Of a DNA stretch of 64,000 nucleotides, positions 13,848 through 25,109 are shown one piece after another. Under the pieces are notes generated by a model, which saw nothing but the letters and a program-made list of their open reading frames with translations, was not told the origin of the DNA and did no database searches. Positions within the stretch are counted from its first letter, which is position 1. Each line of letters starts with the position of its first letter. The position numbers and the translations under genes are program-made. The stretch comes from Epiperipatus broadwayi (taxonomy: Eukaryota; Onychophora; Udeonychophora; Euonychophora; Peripatidae), in the NCBI GenBank assembly GCA_028023455.1, contig JAQFVV010012572.1, positions 2,168,001-2,232,000 on the forward strand. The letters are read 5' to 3'.

Positions 13848-14181
13848 CTTATTGGATTGCCAAATGTATACCATATAATATTAAATTGTCCATTCACTTT
13901 ACTATTGTTACATGATGCTTTATTTACCACCCTTTTTTACAGTTTACAGCTTCGATTGCCCCAGCAATCTTCTTCAGAACTTTATATCTCCTAGTCTCAA
14001 CTTCTAAATTCAAATTTTAAAAATTTACAAATTTACCATTATACTTTTTTAGCAGTTGAGTCTAGGAGATATAAAGTTCTGAAGAAGATTGCTGGGGCAA
14101 TTAAAACTGTAAAAAAAGGATGGTAAATAAAGCATCGTGTAACAGTAATAAAGTGAATGGACAATTTAGTATTATATGGAA
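13848..14181. repeat. Inverted pair of a dispersed repeat with hammerhead-like core
   Basis: Arms 13870-14005 and 14052-14181 are inverted copies (about 90 percent by eye) around a ~45-bp AT spacer. Each contains ttctgaagaagattgctggg and gcaat, i.e. a CTGAAGA box, a gattgc/gcaatc stem and a (C)GAA-like box, the layout of the hammerhead core in Penelope-like elements. A single copy of the same family lies at 62791-62920. Confidence 0.6.
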
Positions 14182-14189
14182 ATAATTAA

Positions 14190-16290
14190 TAATAATACAA
14201 TGATTGATTGTTTGAGAGGACATGTGAAATTTCCACATGAGAAATGACAGGTTGAGCTTTGATTCAGGAATCTTTAGCTTGCAAATTCTTCCTTCTACAA
14301 CAACTAAATTACAATACTAAATTTCAGCTGTAAATTCAAAATGATTCAGTGTAAGAATTAATCAAAAGTCAAAATGATGATGCCTGCTAAAGAAAACAAA
14401 AAATTTCAAAATCCTCCAAACTGATTTTAGAATATCTTTGATTTAGAATAATATAACAAAAAAGTTAAAATAAATTGCCTGATGCGATGGGCTTTTTTAA
14501 AGACTCTTTTACACACATATGTACCTGCACTCACAGAAAGAGCATGCAGTTATTATTGCTTTGGAATATATTATTTATCCTAAAATTGTACATTCATCAA
14601 GTGTATCGGATCCCATTTTTATGCAAATTAATCAATTTAACTTAAGATGTTTATAATGTTCTAAACAAATAAAATATCTGCAAAAATTCATGAAATAACT
14701 TCCATAGACTATTTTTTGTTGTGGGTATATAAGGATGAGAAAAGAAAGGAAAACAGAAGAAAAACATGTACATTTAAAAACTTAAATTACTAAATAGCCA
14801 AAAATAGAAGCCAATTAGAAATGTCACTAATGAAGTACCTATATAGAAAAATAGCTTATAAAATGAAGTGACATTAAATTACTTCTAAATAATAGTTTAT
14901 GATCAATAAAAGTGACTAATAAAATTATGACAATAATTCTTTTATAATAATTCAGATTTAAAATCATTAAAAAAAATTCACTTCTTATGCAAACTTAATT
15001 AGATGCTTTTTTTTCATATGTCAAATGCGTTCGGAAATGAACCCGGGCCAGCTGCTTGGAAGGCAGCTATACTAACCACTAGGCAACCAACGCTTGATGC
15101 TTTTGTATTCTATTAACTTACAATTTCTATTAATCTATATACTTCATTATAGTTATTTAATTTGCTTATAAAAAAAAAAGTGCAAAACAGGAATTAGATT
15201 TTAAAAAAATAATTCCATATAACACACATATACTTAAGCCTATTTTAATATACACACATTCAGATGTAAAAAAAAATTTGTTCGCAATAAATTTATTATT
15301 AAAGTATAAATTCATTGCAAGTATTTTCTCAAAAAATATTTGAAGCAATTTATTATGATTACAAATAAAAAATATTTCACATCTTTACCTCCTTCTATAA
15401 GCATATTCCAGCTAAAAATTATTATAAAATTCTCAAAAGTAAAATATTTTACTTATATGCTTTTTATTATACTATATAAAACATTTCTTCTGATCTAGAT
15501 CATAATCACTTTTAATCTATTATTATAACTCTCTAAATTCCCTTTAACTGCTTTTATGAGCTTTCTAAAAATAATGAAATTTGGGTAACTGAAATAACAA
15601 ATTAAACATATTTTGTATATTAGAGTAAGAATAAAAAAATTTTTTTTTGTTTATTTTGTTGTAAACAGAGAAATAAATTAAATAATAGGAAACTAAAATA
15701 AAATTTATTATTTGATATGTACAAAACAATAGTTTCATTTCAAATAAAACTTATTAGTAAACTATGAATAATAGTATTCCACAATTCTTGAGCACATTAA
15801 ACAGGTTTTTTAAGAAAAAATGAATTTAAATCACCACTTCTTGTTCTTTCTGACCATAAATATAAAGATAGCACCTCACCTATGTTGAACTGTCTCTCCT
15901 TTTAGCTTGTTGATAGTTGCAAAAGAGAGTCAATGTTCATACTATGGGAATAAGACAGGGTTGAAGTTCTATCTAGAAATAAATAGCTATCCAGTTTCTC
16001 TTCATACTATACACCGGATTGGTCAATTAGTGGTTGGGTAGGGCTTTTTTTTTTCTTTAGCCACTAAATATCCGTTTGGTGACCACAATTGGAAGAATAC
16101 CTAGGTTAGCTAGGAATCAGCTAAAACTACATTCTGAGATATTAGCTGATTTGGTGAAATTACAATGTTTAGTTTATTTTATCATGTAGTAAATTGTTTG
16201 AAAGACCAAGTAATGTTTATGCACTAATCTGGCAATTAAAATTTTTTGTTTCCATATAACTAGGTATTCATAAATTTTTTTAATCCTCTT
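14190..16290. other. No gene seen, downstream of the module gene
   Basis: Apart from the tRNA-like copy at 15027-15093, AT-rich sequence with no supported feature; 15780-16140 is slightly less AT-rich and unassigned. Confidence 0.45.
15027..15093 (-). repeat. tRNA-Gly-like (SINE-type) element, copy 3
   Basis: Minus-strand copy with a clean gcgttgg acceptor strand but a deletion in the T arm (ggttcatttcc then gaacgc). The outer pair is present as tcaa...ttgac. The most diverged of the three. Confidence 0.6.
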
Positions 16291-16418
16291 TTTATTATTT
16301 CACTTTTCTCAGATTCGGAAACTTTTATCTTTTAAAGCAGTCAATCTTCCTACTGAGATAATCAGAACAAGTAGTTTAGTAATAAAAATAACTTATTTTC
16401 AAACTTGTCCAATTATTT
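16291..16418 (-). promoter_or_regulatory. 3' UTR with AATAAA poly(A) signal
   Basis: The first AATAAA on the minus strand after the stop codon of exon E is at 16296-16291, about 125 bases downstream. A second lies near 16177-16172. Either could direct 3' end formation of the module gene. Confidence 0.45.
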
Positions 16419-16876
16419 TTAAGGATAATTGTCAGGGAAGTCATCAGGACATGGTAAAGTTTTTGGGATAGGCCTGACATGTGGATACTTTTTAAAAAAA
16501 TTATCAACCCAATGTTTTTTTGCAGTTTTTAATTCTGAAGACCATGAATGTGGAATATTATGGAATGTAAAAAATTCATATGCCATATCACCAATTATCT
16601 TAACAGTCAATCCATGCAGTGCATCTCCTAATTGCTCAAGATGTTTTACAAACTCTTCCTCTGCCTCAGGACTTATCTGTATCCTTTTTTTGATAGTTGA
16701 CACATCTACTTCAGTTCCTTTTTTGAGATGGGTATATAAAGTTGTTGGTGGAACATTGAATAATTCTGCAGCTAATGATAAAGTCATTTCTTTACTTTGA
16801 ACTTTTTTAGCAGCCTCTTCCATATCTGCTAAGCTCCAATGGCCAATCAATCTTTTCTTGATAGGTGTTTTTTTCC
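16419..16876 (-). CDS. Exon E: terminal psq HTH + CENP-B-type HTH module with stop codon
   Basis: Acceptor ataaactgtttcag (AG 16878-16877), then two bases (GG) and 151 codons to TAA at 16421-16419. From the first whole codon the psq HTH is about 13-51 (SKEMTLSLAAELFNVPPTTL), preceded by a basic leader KKTPIKKR; the CENP-B-type HTH is about 65-132 (LGDALHGL, IPHSW, W122 in HWVDNFFKKYPHV, where the usual RHP is KYP). The tail is proline/aspartate-rich and ends in DNYP. No good in-phase donor precedes the stop, so this is the terminal exon, which supports a single gene with E as its common 3' end. The plus-strand reading of the same stretch is an antisense shadow. Confidence 0.85.
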
Positions 16877-19800
16877 CTGAAACAGTTTATTAAAAATAAG
16901 AATAAAATTTAAATGAAATTTAATCTCATTGCCATAAAAAATAAAAATATGTACATTCATTTGTTTTATATGTATAAAATATTTATTACGTATAAAACTC
17001 AAATGACCACAATGATAAAACTATTATATTTGTCAAGAAATTAGACGAGCAATAACAAATTATCATCAAAGGTAATCAGGTGTTATCATTTGATCACAAT
17101 ACTCTTTTGCCTAGTTGCTACAACCAGTTTTTGACCAGGAACTTAACAAACACATACACAAATACAAAATGTAAAACATTGATGACAATATTTTTAAAAA
17201 TAAAATGAACTAGTAGACTTGTGGTATTATATATAAATAAATTAAAACTTATATTTGTAAATAATTGTAATAAATACAAGATCATTTGAAGTAGTCTACA
17301 TAAGATAGTATGAAAAAATTAATGCCAGATCACTATTTTATTAGATATTATATATAACTAAAAAAAAAAGGAACGGAAAATCATCATTTGTTAGCATAAA
17401 AATAGCAATTTGGCATTAATACTTGCAAGATTTTTCTAAGCTATTTTGTGTAGATTACAGATGATCTTGAATTTATTACAAGTTATATAAAATAATATGA
17501 ATAGTTGCTTGGGAAATCATAATACCAAAATAACAAAGTGACTGCATAATTAATAAGTTTCATTCAACTGATAAAAATCAGATGTCTTTAATCGTTACTC
17601 CTCATCCAGCTACTTATTCAGAAACTTTAGTTCTTAAGGCTGCCATTCTCAGAACACTATGCAGAATCATGCAGACCACAGGGTTAAAAAATGAACTACA
17701 ATTAAAATCATAAACGTATTAAATAAAATAATACAGAAGTTATAAAAAAATATAAAATAATATGATAAAGACACTTAGGTCTGAGATCAAAGATAACAAT
17801 CCAGTATAAATTTTATTGAAAAAATACCTTTATGCTAGATACAATCATGATTATACAAAGATATTAATTGTGTGCATAAGCTAAATTTTATAAGTTCACA
17901 TAATTTATCGAAGACTAAATTACCAAGATAATGCTGTGTTATTAATAATTTTTATTAGTCATTCATTAGACTAAAGATTATCCAATAAGGAATAATATTT
18001 CTGCAATCTAATTTTCATTATACCACTCTCACCCAAGGTAGGGAATGGTTTCTATTCGCTTTTAACATCTGGAGGGATTATTCATTAATGCATTGTTATC
18101 TCTTTATAGATTCACTGACTGACCCGATTTATAAATCACTGTAACATCTTCAAATACTTGTGTTTTATCCAATATTTCTACATATATAAAATTTTAAAAT
18201 TCACAAGTTTAGATTTCTTTAATAATGTTTTAAAATACTGGCATTTTATGTATCTATCTTTATACATGTGGAATTTTAAAAAAAATTGGTGAATTTAAGT
18301 AAAATTTTCTTTAAATAATACAACAAGGTAATCTTACTACAACATTCTTTTGTTTGTTTAATTAGCTGCATTAAAATTGGATATCAATAGGGTTTAGATT
18401 GCCATGATTGAATGGGCACATTGCATTGCATGAAAATGTGAGATTTAGTCTTGCAAGATAAAAAAATTTCTACTATCTGCAAGAAAATAATATATATAGA
18501 AATGTAAAATTTATATTTTTCTAATTAATTAATAAATTTTAATTTTATTTTTTTGTTTATTGCTGAAGTGAATATTGAGACAGTAAAGCGCATGCATTCA
18601 TAAAATGTATTATTAATTTTTTTAATACAAATTTCAAATATCATTCTGGTATCCTTCATTCAGATGTTCTAATTATTGCATTCACCAAATAATATACAGT
18701 ATAGCAGACTACAACTTGCCCGCAATAATTTGTTTCATTCGTGGTATTATTCTGTGATAATTAGATCCAACAGATCTTCCCACTAACTTTACGCAAAGAA
18801 AAAGGATTGAAAAAAACAATCAGATAAACAACACAATTAGTGAACTGAATACAAAAAACCCAATAAAATAACAAACTAATCACAGTAAAAGGTCTTACAA
18901 CCCTCATTTATATATGAAAATCTGCTTTTACTCAGGAATATGCCTCTCAAATGATTATTACTGTGTCATTATAGTGATCTATAGCTATTAAGTGTCACCA
19001 TAGATAATCAGGATGTTACATTGCATTTCAGTGATCAAATTAACAAGAATATCATTAAGTTGGGCTTTCTACTAACTTCCCTCCCTAATGGCAAAGCTTA
19101 TAAGCTAAACTAATAAACTAGAATATTAGACTTGCTAGTCTTAGCAAACTAATACACAAATTGCATTATTATGGTTTGATAAAATATAATTAAATATATT
19201 TATAGGTATGTATTATTACCCCACAAAACAGAATACTAATAAGACTGGCAATTATGACAGAGAATATAAAAAATTTTTTTGGTCATGATTAAAAACAAAA
19301 AAACAACAACTGTAGTGAAAAGAATTGCAAAAAATTGCACTGTCAAAATTTTAACTGGAAATAAGTCTTTTAAATGAAATAAAAATTACAATGGCAAAAA
19401 TACGTTCATAGAAAAAATCCAATCCAAGTTGTCTATGTACTTGAACAGATTAACACATAGTGAACTCTAAACATGTGACGAACAGTTAATATATGGTTAA
19501 AATTAGCATGATTTTTATAACATTCATTAATTAAAATTATCATTATTTTTTTAACATTCCTTTTTTGCTTTATAATTTTTGGAAGTGTGATTAAAATTTG
19601 GAATCTTCTACTGACAGAAGAAGATGCAGTGTAATATTTTCAAAATTAGGGAATAGTGCCTGCCCGAAAATTGATGTCTGTCTGCTGACATAAATAACCC
19701 CATTTGTTTTAGTTTGCTTAATCATATTTTATTTTTATTTTCTTTATGCATTTACCTTAAAAAACGTTTTAATTATAACCTTTTGGACTTTTGTGTTTCT

Positions 19801-21131
19801 TTATATTTTAATAAATAAAAGAAAATGTAAATATTAAATATGATAAGTTAGAGTCAGCTCTATTGTTTATACCATGTGTTGGAAGCCCCTGAAAATAGAT
19901 TATTTAAATTAAAAATGGATGGCAAGCTTCCAGCATGCATAGTATGTAAGTATTTAAAGATGGTAATAAATTAAGACAATATTTCTAGAGTAGGGGGAGG
20001 ATTTCATATCTGTGTATATAAAATTATGTATGTAAATAAAAAAATTATTTTTGTAAATACATACATATTTCTTCATCTTAATAACATTCTCTTTATTGGA
20101 GAAAATTACTCTAGAAATCTGCTAGAGAGATCATCCCAAATTATAGATTAAATTAGAATAGAATTTGTATGCAAATAAAGCTAGTTGCACACAAATTAGA
20201 TTGTATATGCGATACCCCCATTGTACATTAAATGAGGGAAGCAGCTAAAATAGACCAGATGAAAGATAGTGTTAAAACTGATAAGCAGTATAGAATGGCT
20301 CAATGATAGACTAATACACTGACTAGCAGTGATTAAATAAAAACTCGAATAACGACAAGTGAGAAGCAGTATGTGTTCATGATTAGAAAAAGTTATCACC
20401 AGCAATGGGTAATTAACAAATTTACTCAAGCAGCAGAAAGAAGTTGGAAACCTGAGATAGTTAATATAAATGTATAAATTGGGTGTGCTGATGTAAGCAA
20501 TGAGATTGCAAACTTTAATAGTTTAGTGTATATGGAAATTATATGTGCTTATTAGTGTTTCAAGAAACATTTGATTTGAAAGCACAAATATATTCGTATG
20601 AAATAAGACTATTTTCACCCGAGGAAAATAAAGAGCATATGAATATTAATGAACTATTACCTTTTTGTATTGTTTTTACCACATTATTACTATTATTAAA
20701 TAAATCTTATTGTATACACATTTCAAAGTATATTGTTTATTTATTTAGTTCCCTGACTGGTCTTTAGAAATCCTCAGGACACAGCAATATGTCTGCTGAA
20801 CAATCATTATTTTTATATCACTATCAAGTGCTTAAACATAGACTGTAAAACAACACAATAATTGAAATTGCATAAGGTTATACCAAACAATTGCTTCTGT
20901 TACAGATTTCTACTTGTGGCAAACTTTGCAAGTTAAACCTAATAAAATTGTAACATTAGACTTGCTAATATTAATTTGTTAAGATTATTGATTAATAAAT
21001 TATAATTAAATATATCAAACATAGCATTTTTTTTTAAAATCAGAAATATAGAACTGATAAGTATTTGCAAATTGTTTTGCATGTTAACCCAAATAAAACA
21101 AATAATAATCAACCGAATGATATGGGCAGTT
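16877..21131. other. Intron D-E, distal part: no further module exon seen
   Basis: Searched by eye for the psq and KRHP signatures of the module on the minus strand; none found. AT-rich with small unassigned patches. Confidence 0.45.
19066..19200. repeat. Possible dispersed repeat, related to 20890-21010
   Basis: Both stretches contain, in the same order, a ggcaaa block, aagctaaact/aagttaaacc, ctaataaa, an acattagacttgcta or atattagacttgcta block, and ataattaaatatat. Loose similarity seen by eye only. Confidence 0.35.
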
Positions 21132-21139
21132 ATATAGAG

Positions 21140-21678
21140 CAGTGGTCTTCAACCTTTTCACACCTGCGGACCAGTAAAAATAAGGATAAGGTTCCGCGGA
21201 CCAGCAAAAATAAGGATAAAATTTCGCAGACTGGCAGAAGTCTATAGATAAATTTTCTTAAAGATAAGCATAATTGTTATAACTGATCAAAACAACAATG
21301 TTAAATATATAAGATAAAGTTTTATATATATATATATATATGGAGTTTATATAATAAAAAAAAATTTTTTTAAATTTTTTTAGAAAAGTAATAAAAAATT
21401 TAATTCTACCCCCCCCCCCGCCATAAACATCTATGATAACTAAAAACACAAATTAATTTATGAATGATTGATTAGATTTTGTTTTCGTTCTGTTTACTTT
21501 TTTTTTTAATTGGGTAAAAATGAGATGAAAAAATAAATAAAAATTGGCTATATTAATTACAAGTTTAAACTCTTATTATTTATTATTACAAACTTTTTAT
21601 TGCCCGACTAGCACGCGGATCTGCAGAAAAGTTCCGCAGCCCGGTGCCGGGCCACGGACCAAGGGTTGAACAACACTG
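21140..21678. mobile_element. Non-autonomous hAT MITE with 8-bp target duplication
   Basis: The 539-bp element begins CAGTGGTCTTCAACC and ends GGTTGAACAACACTG, inverted termini of the widespread hAT type, flanked by a perfect 8-bp duplication atatagag (21132-21139 and 21679-21686). Near the left end a GC-rich motif (gcggaccagyaaaaataagg) is tandemly repeated; the right end has a GC-rich stretch around cccggtgccgggcc. The interior is AT-rich with a TA microsatellite and a C run. No transposase. It lies in the intron between exons D and E. Confidence 0.88.
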
Positions 21679-22910
21679 ATATAGAGCACATTCAAGAGCC
21701 TTTTTATTGATTGAATATGTTTCCATCTATTAAAAATTAATCAAGTTTGCAGATCTGGTATGGTTCTACTGATAAAGATCAGTTTTCAAATACAAAAATC
21801 ATTGCTTACATTTCTAATTGTTACTGTCTTTTCTCAAAAGTTTCAGTCAAAGGAACTCTCTTGTATAGCCCAAAGCTAACCTTAGGTAGATAATAAAGCA
21901 TAACAAAAAAAGAACATTTATAAAATGTCATTTAATTATTTATGAATGATATCAATCATGGAGACATGTATCTAAGTAAATATATACATTATGAGCAATA
22001 AACAACTCTAGCATAAATATGAATAATTAATAAAAACTAAATGGTAATGCCAATCAACTTCAATTTCTGATCGTTCGCTTTTATTAATGAAGAGCATTGG
22101 ATTTTAATACATACAAAACAGTCACCCTTACTGGTATTACATATTAGACCTGCTTCTTGTGACAAATTTCATTGATCAATTTCTTTAGCACAAAATTGCA
22201 AGCTATAACTTTATTTAGTGAAAAAAAAAAATTACTCCAATAAAAGTAAATGATTGTTACAATCACTGGTGAGAACTGAAACTTTTTGTGTCATGCAAAA
22301 TGCTAACGAAAGTGTCCCCTTCTTTAAAACATAAAATTACACCAATATTTTGAGTAACAATTTTCTTCGATCAGAACATTATATAATATTCACTTTAAAA
22401 AGTAATTATTTTTCTTTTTATAGCATTGTAAATGTGTTTAATTTGGTCTTTATTTAGATATTTGCTTGTGCCATCTACTTTCATCACAACAGATCTAATC
22501 TGTAAGTACCCTTTTATTTAGTTTAGTCTATTCAAGATGAATAATGAATGGCTGAGTGTATTGACATTTATATATATACATATACACTTATTCATAGTAA
22601 AACCAAGTCTGAAAACATTACTATACTAATTCACAAGTCAGATCTTCTAAAAATCAGTTAAATGAACTTGTAAATAATGTTCACTTTTGTCAATCTATTT
22701 ATTATAAAAAATAGTAATATTTTCAGACTTTCACATGAATAGGCTTAGTAATATCACATATTTCATAAACCATAAGTTATTTTTTTTTGCTTAAAGATCG
22801 TAATTTTTCAAATAGAACTTGTTTGATGAAAGATTCTATAGATTTGTAACAGATATATATATATAATATTTAAATACATGTATATTGTCTATATTAAATG
22901 TAATGTAATT

Positions 22911-23404
22911 ATATAGGACTTGAATTCAAATTTTCAAACTCCCCATAGTTATCCAATTCATCTTATACAACTGATATACATGATCATGTATATCTAAAAA
23001 AAAGACAAATAATCTCCAATATACATATTTCATGCTGAACCAGTACTCATCAGATGGACCAGACCACCATCTCCAACACATGTATACAATCACTGCCCAG
23101 TTTCTATTAAAATAGCAAATTTTCAAACTTTAATGGGCAAGTTTCAATCTTCTCCACTCTCCAACTCTTTCTTGTCCATTAAAGTTTGAAGATTTGCTAT
23201 CTTTATATAAACTGAGCAATAATTGTATGTATGGGTTGGAGATGATGATCTGGAACAACTGATGAGTGCTGGTTCAGCACAAAATACCCATATTCGAGAT
23301 AATGTCTTTTTCACATATGATCATGTGTATTAGTTGTATAAGATGGAGTGGATAGCTGAGGGAAGTTTGAAAGTCTGAGTTCAAGTCCTATATTATATAT
23401 ACAT
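22911..23404. repeat. Long palindrome, ~230-bp arms, next to exon D
   Basis: Arms 22911-23141 and 23171-23404 align as inverted copies at roughly 75-80 percent (outer taggacttgaa / ttcaagtccta, inner aatgggcaag / cttgtccatt), loop 29 bp. It starts about 105 bp downstream of the exon D donor. Reading frames across it are not genes. Confidence 0.75.
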
Positions 23405-23509
23405 ATATATTTAATGTTTATCTGGATTCTATTTTTATATAAACTATATAAAAATATAATTCACATAGTCATACTAAATAAATAATAATTAAAAGGGAAA
23501 TAATATTAC

Positions 23510-23983
23510 CTATAATATGAGGGTGTTTATCTGCTTCTCTTAAAGGTAATTTATTTAGTGGAAGTAAATGATGTACTTTTAATTCTGGATGCCGTTTAAT
23601 AAAATTTTCTACAGTATTTCTTGGAGCACCACCATTAATTATTGGAAAAGAATGAGGAATACTGTTTTCTATAATATATTTACACATTATTAAACCCAAA
23701 TCCTGAATAGTTATTTCTTTCAAATCCAGTTCTAAAGATGCAACATATTGAGCAAGTAATTTATCATTCTTAGCATCAATACCACGTCTTTTAAATTCTA
23801 ATAGTTCTGCCTGGGTATCGTCTTTTTTACTTCTTTGGTACAGAGATGCAAGAGGCACATTATACAGTTCAGAGGCTTTATGAAATGATAATTCTTTATT
23901 TCTTACAGACTGTACAGCCAAATTCATGGCATCAACATCCCACTGCCCACGTGCGACTGGTCTTAAAAGTTCTCTAGCCCAAG
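23510..23983 (-). CDS. Exon D: psq HTH + diverged CENP-B-type HTH module
   Basis: Acceptor gttgacttttag (AG 23985-23984), 474 bases, donor ATAG|GTAATA (GT 23509-23508), phase 1-1. From the first whole codon (TGG), residues 14-52 form the psq HTH (RNKELSFHKASELYNVPLAS), and 66-134 a CENP-B-type HTH with IPHSF and ENFIKRHPEL. The tryptophan that precedes NF in the other four copies is replaced (RNTVENF), and a glycine-rich insertion GG precedes it, so the second helix-turn-helix may be altered in specificity or weakened. The tail 135-157 is histidine- and leucine-rich. A long palindrome (22911-23404) lies just downstream of the donor and a run of hairpin repeats (24.1-25.0 kb) just upstream of the acceptor. 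Confidence 0.84.
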
Positions 23984-24110
23984 CTAAAAGTCAACAATAT
24001 TTATATGTTAATAACAGTACAAAAGACATTAGTAAGAGAATACATTTTAATACTTTCTACTGCATATTTAAATTTTAATGTCATTAGACAGCAATATCTA
24101 ATATAAACAG

Positions 24111-24235
24111 ACTAATCTCTCATAAATATATATTTAGGCTATGCACTAGTCTTGTCAGTTATGCTAGAGAGCTATAATCTAACATGTAACAAGACTAAAG
24201 CTATAGCCTAAATATATAAAATATGAGAGATTAGT
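24111..24235. repeat. Hairpin repeat, ~45-bp arms
   Basis: actaatctctcataaatata at 24111 and its inverse ending in agagattagt at 24235, continuing inward through ttaggct and agtcttgt, with a short internal loop. It lies 130 bp upstream of the exon D acceptor. Confidence 0.65.
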
Positions 24236-24356
24236 TTGTGCATTTTAAGTTAGAGAGATCTGCATAAAAGCTTGATATATAGTGTACATATAATTCTATA
24301 TGTATATTAGTTTAATATTTTAACAAACTTATAGATGAAAGCATTTTTAAAACCGA

Positions 24357-24540
24357 ATTAAAATTTCCAGCCATGTTGTTTCCAAGGCTATAACTGATTA
24401 AAACTAGTTGTGCAAAGTTGAAACTATAATAAATAATAGTACATTATGCTTTTGTTTATTACTTTGTCTTGCAAACCTGATTTCAACTGATTGTTACCTT
24501 GGAAACAACATGACTGAAAATTTTAACCACATTTTGAAAA
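24357..24540. repeat. Inverted repeat with further diverged copy at 24895-25000
   Basis: catgttgtttccaagg at 24372-24387 and its inverse ccttggaaacaacatg at about 24498-24513, with pairing continuing on both sides. A diverged copy of the right half (gtttattactttgtaaacat and onward) follows at about 24937. The frame at 24408-24620 is a by-product. Confidence 0.6.
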
Positions 24541-24678
24541 CAAAATACCCATTACTAAAAACGTTTTTAGCATCTACAAATCCTCATTGTGGGAAAGTCA
24601 TGATTTCAGATGAGAACTAAAAGAAGACTGATATTCTTCAAATTCTCAAATTTATATAGTTTGTCTTACTATAAAGTC

Positions 24679-24796
24679 ATTGAAATTAAACTGAGAGACT
24701 GCAAACTTCTCAAGCGCTTATGACTATCACGATCTGATTGGCTGTTGATAGTCATAAGCACTTGAGAAGTTTGCAGTCTCTCAGTTTAATTTCAAT
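24679..24796. repeat. Near-perfect 51-bp-arm hairpin
   Basis: Arms 24679-24729 and 24746-24796 pair with a single mismatch (gcgctt versus the inverse of aagcac), loop 16 bp. The near identity means the structure is young or maintained. It lies in the intron between exons C and D. Confidence 0.85.
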
Positions 24797-25109
24797 ACCG
24801 TCTGCGCTTTATAAAATAAATATTATTTATAGTCATTAAAAACTTGAATATTAACCAAAAGTAATTCCAACAGGTCCAACTTTTGATTAAAAAAATAGCT
24901 TAGAGAATATATTATTGTTTGCAAAACTAGTTTGAATTGTTTATTACTTTGTAAACATTGTGGCTAGAAATTTTAACTAGATTTTAAAAATGGAATTCCC
25001 TTTATGAAAAATATTTATAATATATATATATAAGAATTTAACATTTTAAAATCTATAGTTTGAATCTGTAAAAAAAGTATGATATTCCACTTAAATAGTC
25101 TCAGTAATA

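Noticed and set aside
6821-15093. Functional tRNA-Gly genes
   Set aside because: Box B and stem mismatches, a deletion in one copy and the shared repeat boundaries point to tRNA-derived repeats.
16429-16800. Plus-strand open frame of 123 codons
   Set aside because: Exact antisense of exon E; its openness follows from the AT-rich coding strand and it has no family features.
22926-23126. Open frame of 66 codons on minus
   Set aside because: Lies wholly inside an arm of the 22.9-23.4 kb palindrome and resembles no protein.
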